From Coptis chinensis (taxonomy: Eukaryota > Streptophyta > Magnoliopsida > Ranunculales > Ranunculaceae): a stretch of DNA of 64,000 bases. Positions within the stretch are counted from its first letter, which is position 1; every line of letters begins with the position of its first letter. The notes beneath the pieces were generated by a model that made no database searches, was not told the origin of the DNA, and saw nothing but the letters and a program-made list of their open reading frames with translations. Positions 48,422 to 60,036 of this stretch are shown in pieces. The stretch is from NCBI GenBank assembly GCA_015680905.1, contig CM027384.1:80385501-80449500 (forward strand). The letters run 5' to 3'. The position numbers were made by a program, and so were the translations under genes.

Positions 48422-48486
48422 TTTGTGGGAGTATTCTCAAAGAGGAAGTGAAGTAGGCTACTTGCAGCTTCTTCTTCAGAAGCCAT
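48422..48486 (-). CDS. Putative first coding exon behind promoter block 3
   Basis: An ATG in excellent plant context (CACCAATGGCTTC) lies about 240 bp downstream of the TATA box of block 3. It encodes MASEEEAASSLLHFLFENTP and ends at a donor reading GTAAGC after CCACAAA. The 65-nt exon is the best-formed start among the six blocks. I do not recognise the protein and find no second exon, so the gene may be truncated or its downstream exons too short to see. Confidence 0.4.
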
Positions 48487-48705
48487 TGGTGAAGAAGAAG
48501 AAGAAAAAGACAAATGATTGCTTATAACCCTAACTCTACTCTTAAAGGGTTTGAAGGGAACGGGGGTTTATTTTATTTCCAATTCGTTGATTGTGAAGAC
48601 CAAAAGATTTATCTTTGTTCGGTTTCCATAATTAAGACTGGGAAATAACCAAGGGTTTGCACACAAAGGGTTTTCACAATTAAGACATTTAATTAATTCA
48701 TAATC

Positions 48706-48796
48706 CAACGTGGCGGCATGGTAACCCTCAATTTATACCCCCTCAAATTGAATCCTAGACGCGAGTCATAAACCGAGCTGTTTTGTTAAGTTGATA
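48706..48796 (-). promoter_or_regulatory. Repeated promoter-like block 3
   Basis: On minus: AACTTAACAAAACAGCTCGG, CGCGTCTAGGATTCAATTTG, GGGGGTATAAATTGAGGG, CCGCCACGTTGG. Followed on minus by AAACCCTTTGTG and then the start exon at 48486. Confidence 0.65.
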
Positions 48797-50884
48797 TAAA
48801 ATACTAATTGATGTGACCTATAGTGTTAGGTCACAAAAGTTCACCTGAATGCTATTTAGAGTATCTACTTTGAAACCTATCTTTGGGAAATGTATCATAA
48901 GCTAGGCACCTAGGTTAATTGTAAATTAACATTCTAAATTGAATTAGCTTAAAGCACATATTCTAAGTCATGTTAGTCAGGATAATAGCGTCTAGCTATT
49001 GCCTCTGTAGGATTTGGACATTTTCAAAATCTGGCAGATCAAGTAGGTCTTGAAGGTTCAACTCTTAATCAAGGAACTCTTTCTTTAATGTGCATACGGA
49101 TTTAATACTCCAAATATATGGTACTAAGTCATGTTAATAAGTATATGAACAACATTAAGAACTTTGAACGTCTAAGCTTCACATATTAGAAAACAGTAAA
49201 CTTAATTTTAGCATTTAACCTTAAATCCTTAATCAATAAAATTAATCTATCAAAGAAGAGCGGCAACATTGACCTTAAGTTGTTATCAAAAGGTGTGTCT
49301 AGACTGGTGTGATATATTTCTAGTGGCAGTACACACTCAAATTATTAGTTGAAATATGCATCACTATGAGTACTAAAACTATAACAAATATGTTGGCAAT
49401 GAATAACATTAGTCATAGCATCGCGTAAAGAACATACACACCAGCAGCACCCCTCCACAGTGAATTATTTGCTCATAAAATCAACCTATCTTCTTCCTTC
49501 TTGGGAAACCTTGGGAACACAGTTCAAAGAAATATAACAATTAAATTACATTGAGTCTATTGGGCTGAGAAATACTTTCCAATTAATTTTCATTTGTATA
49601 AACGACAACATCATATGCACACATGAGTTTGACCAAAAAAGAAGAACCCAAATCTTACCAAAAAATGCCACTTTCAATGGTGGTACGATTAACTCCAAAA
49701 AACTGCACAGAGTTTTTAAAAGAGAGGTAATAAAGAACAATCTTGAAGAAAAAAGAAAAGAAAAGACGACTAAAAATGATACGTTAAATATTTTGTGAAT
49801 GTATTAATCATTTATCTTAGCTTATTCCAACTCGAGGAAGTTCAATACTTGACCAACTAACAAAATGCTTTAAAAAAAAAAAAAAAAAAAATGCATCCTA
49901 CTTTACCAATCCTTCTCAACACTTCACATATAAATACACAATAACCTCAGTCAATCATCAACTTCATAAAAAAAAAGGAACAAATTTAGAAAGGGGTGTA
50001 TCCAACTAACTATACCATTTATCCTTTGCCACCAATAAACCATTTAGAAGTATACGTTTTCAGAAGTATCCTTTGCCACCAGTAAACCATTTATTCCAAC
50101 TCCGAAATCGTTTTTAGAAGTATATGTACGTATCCCTGAAAGTGTAAATGGAAGAAAAGATAACTGCCATTACTTTTTTAGTAGACATATTTATTGATAA
50201 CAAAATCGAGAAAATCATATATATCACAAATATAATAAGCAATTGTGTTCTTGCAATTATGAATTTATTCACGATTTGGGTTTGATTTATGCCTACCTTG
50301 TTTATGCTTTTCCTGATCTTCTTTTGACTCCAATCAAAATCGGTGATTTCAAAAGTGACACACAGATTAGAGGGGCGATGATTTGAGATGACTCCAATCA
50401 ATCTATGGCAAAAGAACGCAACACGAAATAATTTGCAGGAAAAATAATAGCAACCAACCTTTTTAATTATACACATCTCTTTGCACTCACATGTTGTAAC
50501 TCTATTTGTATAGAGACTAAAAGCAGGTGGAATCCCTTGTTGTATTGTTGCTTTGCTTTTGCCTTTGAGCATAGTGGATTCGGTGTCACGCAACAGTGAA
50601 TCCTGACATTTGTAGGCAATAGAAGGACTGTCAAGGATCTCTCAAAAATCACATGAAGAAGAAGTGTGAGGGTAGAGTAAAAGAGACGGGAAGAACTTTG
50701 GAGAAACGAATGGTTTTGAGGTTTCTATTTTTTTTTCTCATTTAATTTTAGTCTAAATCATTTACTTTTAGTCTAAAACCTCTGAGAGTGAGAACGAAGG
50801 GTTTGCCGATTCTTTTCCCTTTTCACAATTTTCATAATACGGCTAATTAATTAATTTCTAACCTCTCTCATCTAACCTCTCTCA
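48797..50884. other. Body behind promoter-like block 4
   Basis: A minus frame of about 152 codons from an ATG near 50572 to 50114 lies 340 bp downstream of block 4's TATA. It is AT-rich, lacks known motifs and is probably chance. An A-run lies at 49870-49890. No other exon recognised. Confidence 0.35.
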
Positions 50885-50980
50885 TACTGTGGCACATTGT
50901 AGACCCTCGATTTATACCCCCTCAAAATGAATCCCAGCCGCGAGTCAGAAAACAGCTTTGTTTTGTTATATTGATATATA
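50885..50980 (-). promoter_or_regulatory. Repeated promoter-like block 4
   Basis: On minus: GACTCGCGGCTGGGATTCAT, then GAGGGGGTATAAATCGAGGG, then TGCCACAGT. Downstream AAACCCTTCGTTCTCACTCT matches the leader of block 5. A (TA)n run at 50977-50995 sits just upstream. Confidence 0.65.
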
Positions 50981-50996
50981 TATATATATATATATA
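50977..50996. repeat. (TA)n microsatellite
   Basis: About ten TA units, followed by CGGTCCGGCTATCTTGACAT. Confidence 0.85.
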
Positions 50997-53975
50997 CGGT
51001 CCGGCTATCTTGACATACCAAGCCAACCGTTAGATCTTGTTGAATCTAACGCTCTAGATATGCACTACACCTAGGCGTCACATGCAATTTCAAGAGGACA
51101 ACAACTTAGAATGGATAAACTATAACCAATAAGAAAAAGGAGATGTACTATCACAACAGCACCATGATATAATGATAGACGTAAACTGTTTAAGGTTCCT
51201 ATGCCGCTACCCTTAAGCAGATGTAAAATGAATTGGGAAAAATAAAGACAAAACAAAATGAATTGCAGGCGAGGGAGGGGGTGGGGAAAAAGTCCTTTTT
51301 GATAAAACTAACTGTTGGCAAAGGGGTGCTTTTTTGCAATGCTAGAAGAGGAGGTGTAGCTCTTGGTGGTTTAATTTTCCGTGTTTTTTTTCCCTTTTTT
51401 GTTGATTTTACCTCTTGGCTTGGTGCAAAAATAGTTTGTAAAATGGAGTTATGTTATTATCATAGTCAACTTTCCTACATATTAATCTTAAGTTCTAAAT
51501 AAGTTGCAATTTTAAATTTAATATAATACAAAACCTTTTTATTATGTAGTTTTGACTGGATAATATATGACCCAACCAAATCATAGACTCAACATCAAAC
51601 AAATTAAATAAAAACGATGCATTTTTTTTAAATGACATTTGTCTATAATAGGTACATACCTTAAAGAAAAATGGGAGCGCAATCACTAAACTGAAGAGCT
51701 ATATGGTTTATGACATTACAGGCTTTAAAGGACTTGAAAGAACAGACCCTTTAGAATTGAATAAATATCGAGAACCATTCTCTCCTTCCGAACAACTATT
51801 AAAGAATTTTTAATAAACAATTGAAAAATGGAATCAACAAAGAAATTAGACCAAAGTTAAAACGCCACGTTACCCCCTCCCAAAGTTCAAAGCATCCTAG
51901 GACTAATAAGGTTCCTAAGAAAAAGCAATCATAAATTAAAGTTTAAGCTATTGAGGCTTACCAATTTTGACGTAAAATGTTCGCTTTCCAGTGCTATTTT
52001 TTATTTGTGTAAACTTGCTATTGAAATTTGTCTCGCTTCCCTTCACCATTCATGGTGTTGTGGCTTTAGTACAATATTTGATTGAAGAAAACCATCAAAG
52101 GATTTTAATCCAGCTGCAGTTATATCATTAGCAGAAAAATCCACTTCTTTTGCAATATGAAGCAATTCAAAAAAGAAAAAAATAATAATTAGAAAAAGAA
52201 CATTGACAAACCTCTGACATAGCAATCAGAAAATGAGGAAACTATCAAGAAGAGAATCAGATGAGTAGATTCTTTGAGCACATAGAAGAAGTAACCTGGT
52301 TGTAGCCTAAGCTCTCGATTGAAAAGAACAGTCCATCCCCAAATTTTAGACCTATCAAAAGCATGTCTTTGGTGAACAGAGAGTATAATTGTACATGAAT
52401 TTAATAAAACTGGTCCATAATCCAAAAGGAGCTATCTATCATAGAAATTAATACTAAGATATTTGACCCTCCTTGACTCAACTTATAAAATTTGACTCAA
52501 CTTATACCTTCCCATAATAAAACAAAATCAATGAAGAAAGAAAGAAAGAAAAAAATTAAAGAAAAGTCAAAATAAAATTTGGTTAGTGTTAAATGTTTGT
52601 TTACTTCAACTATTTGGTTAGTGTGTACGCACTATCTTATCACTTGAATCAGGGCTATCCGCCTATCCGCTAGAAAGTTGAGCACCATAACAAACATTCC
52701 ACTTTTCAGCCGATAATGCAACTCTAATTAGTATGAGTATCTCCATTTACGGGTTTTAACATTACAAAGAAGCGTGTAAAGCTTCAATGCCATCACCTCT
52801 AATCTACAACCAAATTGTTCAAACCTCAATGCCTACCTTGTTCACCTGGGTTCTAAACCATGCAACAAAAAGAGCACCCACCCCAGGTCAAACGCCACTT
52901 AGACATATTTCAGAAGTCTCGCTGCACCATTTGGAATGGATTGAGGAAAGCGGTGGCCTCCTATATGCCCCGGTAACATCTCTGTAACGACCTTTCTGAT
53001 CTCTGTCTCCGAATGCTTCTGCTGCGTGCAACTAAGAGCTCATTAGAATCTGGCAACCTCAGTTCCTATCTAAACTGAAAGCGAATCAGAACCATGCCAA
53101 ACATCTGCTGAAATTAGTGGACATCTACAATGAGTAGCTCCCCCTGGAGCTAAATCGGGCTGTTCTGCGACGAACCATGTGATGCCACTATCTGACCAAC
53201 CTGGATCAAAACACTGCGGGTACGTGGAGATCAATTTCAGTGACGTCCATATTTAATCTATTTTAAAACCCAATAGTTCAACTGAATCAAAACAGAAGCA
53301 AAAGAAGAAAAGAGGATAGAAACTTTACCTTGTAAATGCATCAATTCATCGCAAATTTGGCACGCATTAGTTATGTCCATGCCAATTGATTAAGCGCACA
53401 AATCTTCATGAAAAATGCTCAAGCCTGCACCAATTCCCAACAGTTTGAAATACTCGAGTTCTCAAAAGTTCCACAAAAATATAGTGGAACACCAAAAATA
53501 AGAAAAGCCGACATGTGAAAGAGGAAAACAAACATATTGATACAAATTAACACCCAGTGATGCAATCAGGCCTAAATCAAGCAGTGAGAGCGATTTATTT
53601 AACAATATGCAAGCAAGGAAATTAAAAGGTATAAATAATCGCATAATCGAACATGAGTATGTGAAATATCACAATTGAAGGAGAATTTAGGTGGGAAAAC
53701 TTACATCGCGTGACAGAATTTAGAATAATTTGATTGACAGTTATCCATGCATCTTTTTTCTTCAATGGAGTTGCTTACCCAAAAAACTTGAGTGAAGTAG
53801 AATGAAAGCTCAGAGAGAGAGAGAGAGAGAGAGAGAGATTAAGTTCAATATTGGGGAAGATGAAAAATAGAGAGAAACTAATCCACCGCTGAGGAGAAGT
53901 AATTGCCATAATGGCGAAAGTGAGAACGAAGGGGTTTGCACTCCGAAGGGTTTCATACTATTAATTATTCCTAAT
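50997..53975. other. Gene-poor interval behind promoter-like block 5
   Basis: On minus, block 5 is followed by a leader with AAACCCCTTCGTTCTC, an ATG starting MAITSPQRWISFS that stops after about 34 codons in a (CT)n tract (plus 53811-53838 GA), and a donor at TTTTTTGG|GTAAGC (about 53778). A possible exon lies at about 53225-53110 (minus: CFDPGWSDSGITWFVAEQ) with no family I can name. Nothing else recognised. Confidence 0.4.
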
Positions 53976-54065
53976 CGACGTGGCAGAACGATGGCCTTCG
54001 ATTTATCCACCCTTAGATTGAATCCTAGCCGCGAGTTAGGAAAGCGAGCTATTTTGTTAAGTTGA
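53976..54065 (-). promoter_or_regulatory. Repeated promoter-like block 5
   Basis: On minus: TCAACTTAACAAAATAGCTC, CTAACTCGCGGCTAGGATTC, then GGATAAATCGAAGGCC and GCCACGTCG. The TATA core is altered to GATAAAT. Its upstream (plus-right) edge TTGA abuts the Helitron terminus, whose insertion falls between A and T as expected for Helitrons. Confidence 0.65.
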
Positions 54066-54093
54066 CTAGGTAATGCCCGTGCCTTTGGCACGG
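54066..54093 (-). mobile_element. Helitron 3' terminus (minus orientation)
   Basis: On minus: CCGTGCC-AAA-GGCACGG hairpin, 11 bases GCATTACCTAG, then T. It differs from the end at 41773 at only a few positions, so both belong to one family. The 5' end is not located. Confidence 0.78.
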
Positions 54094-54584
54094 ATTGTTT
54101 TTGAATTTCTTGATTTGCATTGATTTTTTTAATATTATTTATTTATTTATTATTATTTTTTCTTGTTTAGATTCACTAATATTTCTCCTAGCCACAGTTT
54201 TAACAAACATCATCTCTATGTTCGTCTCTTATTTAAATAATAATTATTGATTCATTATTTTATGATTTTGGTACAGTTTTTTGTCTTGAAGATATATATT
54301 TTAATTCATGTATTTTTCACAATTTCAAGAAATAAAACAAAAACAAAAAGTACTTGTGAAAAATTTATCCAACCGAAACAATTTTGACTAATATGATACA
54401 TTAAATGTGCTTGTCCACAAACTTTATACATCACACATGTTTTGGCAATATGTATCCCTAACATGTATATACACCCTCCTAATGATTTAGTTTCCGATAT
54501 TAAAAAATAAAATAAACTACAAAAAATAATAATAATAATAAATAATAATAATATAAAAATATATATATATATATATATATATAT
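54094..54584. other. AT-rich interval
   Basis: No gene; ends in (AAT)n and (TA)n tracts (54527-54584). The 103-residue minus frame here is low complexity. Confidence 0.5.
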
Positions 54585-54970
54585 GGGGAAAGATAGAGGC
54601 ACATTCACTGTAGCCACATTCTAGCCACATTGTAAATTAATCTAAGCAAAATCATGGATTTAAAAGTTGAATTAAATGCTGAATTTTTGTAGATATAATC
54701 TCCCCACCATGGAGAACATGCTCACAAAAATTCATCTCATTCAAAGAAATCTAACCTTAGAACATGCTCACAAAATTTTTGGACCGTTAGATAAAGAGCT
54801 CAAAAATGAACACTAATTTTTACATGGTTAGACATATCCAAATATTATAATTTTTTGTGAGAATGATCTTTATGGTGGGAAGATCATCTCCACCAAAAAC
54901 CAGACCTTAATTCATTTGTATGTGAAAAATGTGGCTATAATGTGCGCATAAGAATGTGCCTCTATCCCTC

Positions 54971-54973
<3 letters not shown>
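54585..54973. mobile_element. MITE flanked by TA microsatellites (Micron-like)
   Basis: TIRs of 22 bp: GGGGAAAGATAGAGGCACAT at the left and the inverse of GGGGAGGGATAGAGGCACAT at the right (20 of 22 matching over the full TIR). The element is 389 bp and sits directly between (TA)n runs on both sides. Insertion into TA microsatellites resembles rice Micron MITEs. No coding. Confidence 0.82.

Positions 54974-55033
<60 letters not shown>
54974..55033. repeat. (TA)n microsatellite
   Basis: About 30 TA units immediately right of the MITE. Confidence 0.9.
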
Positions 55034-55037
<4 letters not shown>

Positions 55038-55557
55038 CAAAATATGAATATGATATACGCTCCAGCTAGCCATGAAGGCACAAATTATGTTGTCGTCTTT
55101 TATCTTTGGTGCTATCTCTACACGTCTATGAACACCATGTCGCAAAGAATTTTGGCAAAACCTTCTTTGTGTTTGTTATTTTGGGATATTGAAGCAATAC
55201 AATCACTGTTGACATTGAAAATGTAAATAGAAAACATATGCAAATTGCAAATATACCAAAGTTATTGGGCAGGTAATTGAACCATACTATACAATTGAGA
55301 ATATTCACTGCAACAGTTAACTACACTTTGAGCAATCATTTGCACATTGTAAGGTATATCAACAAATGTTAATTTGTTCTTGTTCGACTCATGACGGCAC
55401 ACCTGACTCATCTCTTACTTCAACGTAACCGGTAAAGTATAAGACATGAAATAAAAAATAGAAAAAGATTTGTGTCAAATTCACTCTACAAAAATTATTT
55501 TGAACATACTTCAACGGACTGAACATGAAATTTTGTAGTTCAAAAAAAACTTAATTC

Positions 55558-55560
<3 letters not shown>

Positions 55561-55608
<48 letters not shown>
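55561..55608. repeat. (TA)n microsatellite
   Basis: About 23 TA units. The flanking intervals 55034-55560 and 55609-56640 hold no recognised gene. At 56168-56290 a GC-rich phrase (CCTAGCCCGTG repeated three times) looks like the fragment of an unidentified repeat. Confidence 0.85.
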
Positions 55609-55611
<3 letters not shown>

Positions 55612-56640
55612 GGTGACTACATGCACCGGAGGTAATGTGACTTTTCCTAAATTTTATAATTTGATTTCATTTTATGGTTTTGAATTGTTTTTGTTTATTT
55701 CATTTTCGTTAACTCATAGTTTTTCTATAATTCCAACTGTTCATCGAGACGATGTAAACCAACTATCCATTTTAAAGTGTTGCATAATGGTTTTGTCGCC
55801 CTCATATTTTAACGCCTCGCATGTTATTGACTTCATTGAAATCCAACTATTTTAGAGTATGTCTCATCCTATATTTTAACCAATTAACTCTCAGAGTAAT
55901 ATCCAATTCATACTTGTCATAACTTTCCGATCCGTTTTAAATTCTTGTAAGCTATCAATTAAGAAATTAAAATACCCATGAAAAAAACCTTATTGAACTC
56001 GTTGATCATCTCTATAAGAACTTCTCAATAAACTTGTTATTTTTTATTTTGATTTTTAAGTAGACTTGTCTTTTAATAAATTGCTTTTGGAAAAATGGTA
56101 GAAACCTTAAATAATTTGCTAATTTTATTTTAGTATTTTAGATAGTCTAAATCTTTGGCATATAGTGTAATACCCCGGCCCGTGTGGGAATATACTGCAT
56201 CGCCTAGCCCGTGAAGCGAGGTTGAAACAGGTACTTGGAAAGGTGCCTAGCCCGTGGGGCAAGGGTCACCTCATGTATGAATTCTAGCATCTATGAAGTT
56301 GTTTGAGATATGAGACATAAGTAATTCATTCGCCAAATCCCAACATAGAGATTTTTTTTTCCGGATTTATGGATTCATGGAAACTATGTAGTGAAGTTTG
56401 CACATGTAGGAGTAGTCATAGGATGGGTGGCCTCCTGAAAACTTGTTGTCGGTGTCAAAAAACCTTACATTGTGGTGACTATGTGGGAACAATCGATGTG
56501 TAGGATTTTTGATTCCTTAAATATCAACTTTGATAATAAAATTTTTTTTTGAAAATTTTGATTGAACTGAGTTCTTTATTTTAATTTTTGAAATATTGCA
56601 AAAGAATTAATTAATTTGATATTATTAGAAAATTATTTTT

Positions 56641-56875
56641 TAATTACCTAATTAAACCATTATTTATTGATTTGCAAAATTAATAAAAAAAATTTAACTA
56701 TCATTATTTATTGATTTAATAAATTAATGAAAAGTTTTAATTACCAATTAAACCATTATTTATTGATTTGCTTAATTAATAACAAATTTTAACTATCATT
56801 ATTTATTGATTTAATAAATAGAAGTCTTAATTACTATTATTTGATTTGGTAAATTAATGGGAAGTCTTAATTGCC
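56641..56875. repeat. 98-bp AT-rich tandem repeat
   Basis: Two full copies and a partial third of a unit with AATTACC(T/A)AATTAAACC, ATTATTTATTGATTTG and TAACTATCATTATTTATTG. Confidence 0.8.
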
Positions 56876-56885
56876 ATCAAACTCC

Positions 56886-56974
56886 AACACGTGGCGGAAC
56901 GGTGGCCCTCGATTTATACCCGCTCATATTGAATCCCAGCCGTAGGTCATAAAACTTCCCTCCCTTGTTATATT
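56886..56974 (-). promoter_or_regulatory. Repeated promoter-like block 6
   Basis: On minus: GACCTACGGCTGGGATTCAA, then GAGCGGGTATAAATCGAGGG, then CCACCGTTCCGCCACGTGTT. TATAAAT and CACGTG intact. No start exon recognised behind it. Confidence 0.62.
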
Positions 56975-57502
56975 AGATTCTGAAAATTTTAAGGCTTGTA
57001 GCTATCTGTCTGTATGCTGGGATCACACCAAACATCAAATATCAATCATTAAAGCACACAATATCATATCAATTTTAGCCTTACAGGTGGACGCAGTACA
57101 CAGAAGGCATCCAAGACTAATTAGCAATTCGCTTTAATTTAATGAACAAATGTAGCCTCATACCATTGCAACTAACATAGATAAACACCATTACTAGAAA
57201 AGCCTTATACTGTCAGAGGAATACAACTAGACCAGACTGCCCTATTTTATTCAAACAAATGCGGATAATCAAAAAATTTACGACAAACTACAATTTAACC
57301 ATGATCGGAGACACCTCGCAAGGCTTACATAACTTGATCTTTAGCTTGCTTTGCCAATACACTGATAACCACACCCGTACTACATCCACACAAATGTTCT
57401 AACTTTACTTTTTTTGATGGTTGGACATCTAAATGCATTTCTGGGGCATCTCTAATTTGTGCAGATTTTTTTGAACACGGAACCATTGGCAACATTGCGT
57501 TC

Positions 57503-58553
57503 TTACTGACTTTGGGCAATGCATGCATAAAAAACGCGCTTTTTGGATTTGATGATTTGAGATAGAACTGATCCCGCCTCAGTACCTGCAAATTACTTCA
57601 ATAAGCGAACTCAAAGCACTCCAACAAACAGGTCTAATTGCATGATAATATCATCTAAGAGGTAGTTAAAGTAAAATCCATGTAACCACAAATCTAATCA
57701 ACATGAATCAAAACATAAAGAACTACCTAAAATTAATTTGATAACAGAACGTGCACCCATTTGTTCTGCCGCCTTTTTGCTTCTGGCGGGAGTACCGATA
57801 TATGTTTTACCATGGAAATCCAAAGTTGAGATGAACACTGGAATAAGACAATTTGACTGGGTAGTTGTATAAATAGTCATTTCCAAACCAATCTTCACAG
57901 CAAATTCATTAAGGATAGATTTGCAATAGGTCATATCCTGCAAGAGTAACAAAAACAAATAAAAATATATAACCTAAGAGGAAAAAGTAGAACAAGGTTT
58001 AATATAATAGTAAAATAGCATAAGTAAGGCTTAATTAAATCAAGTCACAACATAACTATGACTTGGACATGTCTTTCTTCAATTATAGTTAAAACTTTTC
58101 TTCCTTAATACCATTTATTCCCCTCAAGTTCTTACCCCAAGACCTTGATACCAACCTCTCAAGTCTTGACCAGTAGGCCACTGGACGACACTATGATTTG
58201 GATTTTGGACATGTCATCCAAGTAAAATAGTCTAATCGCCATATAACATGAGTACGCATACGGACATGTGTGCGCGCACACACACAGACACACGCATGCA
58301 TGCAACACACCTCATCTATTATTGGACATCCTTTGTCTTTGACCTTATTCAATATAGATTCCAGAGCAATTTTAGCAGTATTCTGTTCTGCCTCTTTCTT
58401 ATGTAGAAATGTCTCAACTAATATATAATTTCCCCCATCAACAGAAATAGAAGATCTAAATTGTGGCACAGTTCCAAAGCATTCAGTAGTATAGGTCGGA
58501 AGTGGCAGTTTGGATTTCTGAGCATACTCTTGCAATCGGTTCTTATGCATCAT
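57503..58553 (-). CDS. Double-stranded RNA-binding protein (DRB family)
   Basis: Binds dsRNA; plant DRB proteins partner Dicer-like enzymes in small-RNA production. Exons on minus: 58553-58311, 57937-57727 and 57585-57503, all GT-AG, joining in phase to 178 residues. dsRBD1 spans about residues 3-70 (HKNRLQEYAQKSKLPLPTY ... KKEAEQNTAKIALESI) and dsRBD2 about 84-150 (CKSILNEFAVKIGLE ... RSKKAAEQMGARSVI). Exon 3 then reads GSVLSQIIKSKKR, a phrase typical after dsRBD2, and stops soon after. The next frame in the same exon continues as LPKVSKNAMLPMVP...PSKKVKLE to 57325, as if the C-terminal tail were lost by one small frameshift near 57515. Both RNA-binding domains are whole. The start is the first of two adjacent ATGs; an upstream untranslated exon is possible. 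Confidence 0.85.
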
Positions 58554-59273
58554 GACTTCAATTAGACCACGGGGTGTTCCCAATTAGACAAAAAAATAAA
58601 ATCCATGCCAACAACTTTTTTGCACCGAGTTAAAAAGTATCTAGACAAAAAAAAAATTATTAGAAGGGAAAAAGCAAAAAACCATTCTGCATATTTAATC
58701 TATGATACTCATTGTCAGACAAAAAACCATTCCGCAGATTTAATCTATGATACTCATTGTCAAAGGTAATGTAATAGGTGACTTTAAAACCTAGTCAGAT
58801 TCTGTCTTTGCATTAATAGGCCATAATTATCCTCAACGATATTTGGTAACTATATAATTCATATATATGAACATGCAAACTATAAACTATAATAGTCAGA
58901 GTTTGTATATTAACTATAAACATGCAGACACATGAACCACCTCAAACACACAACCAAACTTAATGAAAAAAAATCACAAGTTAATCTATCTTATCAAAAC
59001 AAATGTATCTTTCTATGACAGTCAATCTCATTTTAATCGAAAACCTTGAATTGCAAATAGAATCAAATCTTAGTTAAAAGATGAAACCAAAATTGAGAAG
59101 AAATCAAAGTGAAGGCTGAGAGAGAAAGAGTACCTATCAAAGAACTCGTGCCTTCCTAATCAATCTAAAAGGGCGTGGCTCCTGTCTTTTATTTTAGGGT
59201 GGAGAGTGTTTTTTTATTTTTTGGTGGAGGAGGGCGATGGAGGATGAAAATGAAGAGTGATTTCTTTCTTTTT
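58554..59273. other. Upstream region of the DRB gene
   Basis: Probable 5' UTR intron and promoter. A 43-bp unit (ATTTAATCTATGATACTCAT core) is duplicated in tandem at about 58678-58764. No other gene seen. Confidence 0.45.
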
Positions 59274-59346
59274 GTTTCGAGAAATCAGGAAACACGTAGA
59301 GATTTATGACTTGGTTGTTTCGAGAAATCAGGAAACACGTAGAGAT
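59274..59346. repeat. 43-bp spaced tandem duplication
   Basis: GTTTCGAGAAATCAGGAAAC followed by ACGTAGAGAT occurs twice, 43 bp apart, just left of the duplicated block. Confidence 0.85.
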
Positions 59347-59840
59347 ACTCAAATGGACTCTAAGAGGTAAACAAGGTAACTGATGAGCTAAACTGAATCT
59401 AATCAGTTAGCATTAGATTCGGAGGTTGACAAGGATTGGCAAGGTAAACCAAATCTAAATAGGGTTGACAAGGTAAACAAACTTAAAAAAGAAATTGCTG
59501 AGGTTATTTCAGAGGTATTTCGGAACTCCCAAACCACCCCCACAACAAGGTTCAAACCCCCCACGTCTCTAGTCATTTTCTTCATTTGTTTCCTTTATAA
59601 CGCTCATTACCCTTAGAGGTGACACTTTTATTAGCATTGGTTCATTAAAGGATATCAGTGGACTTCACATTTCTGAGGTATACACCCATTTCCCGTTGCT
59701 TAGAAGTTTTTAGTTTGTCATGTTATTTTTCTTTTTGTTCCTTGGTTTTGTTACTTAGTTTCATTATGTCTCCCAGGTAGTAATTATTGTTTTTGTTCAA
59801 ATAATACCCGTATTTTCTTCTTGAGAAGTAATAGAAGTAA
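59347..59840. repeat. Duplicated block without the hAT insertion
   Basis: The second copy of the 36690-38480 block. It reads straight through AAAGAAATTGCTGAGGTTAT, the unoccupied version of the hAT target at 37126-38135. It lies about 200 bp upstream of the OTU gene, while its partner lies upstream of the chaperonin fragment. Divergence is moderate (around 10% by eye). Confidence 0.88.
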
Positions 59841-60036
59841 TAGAAGTTTGACTGTTTTCTAAATTTTGCTGTGTTAGTTCTCATATATTCGTATACTGCA
59901 CCTTCTCGTTTGCAAGTCAAAATGAACGTCTAAAGGATGTTAAAGGTCAATTGTTATGCTCGACTAGAGTTATCAATATGTCGTTGAAGCCTCAAATATT
60001 AATATTTATTTATTTAGTTTTGATTTTCAGGTTCGA

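Noticed and set aside
50114-50593. 159-residue minus frame behind promoter-like block 4
   Set aside because: AT-rich, no motif, and the listed start is not ATG. Kept only as a note in the interval entry.
54306-54617. 103-residue minus frame
   Set aside because: Produced by AT microsatellite and Ile/Tyr runs that overlap a MITE end.
46989-56974. Repeated blocks as LTRs of retrotransposons
   Set aside because: They do not start TG and end CA, have no flanking target duplications or priming sites, and are only ~85 bp.
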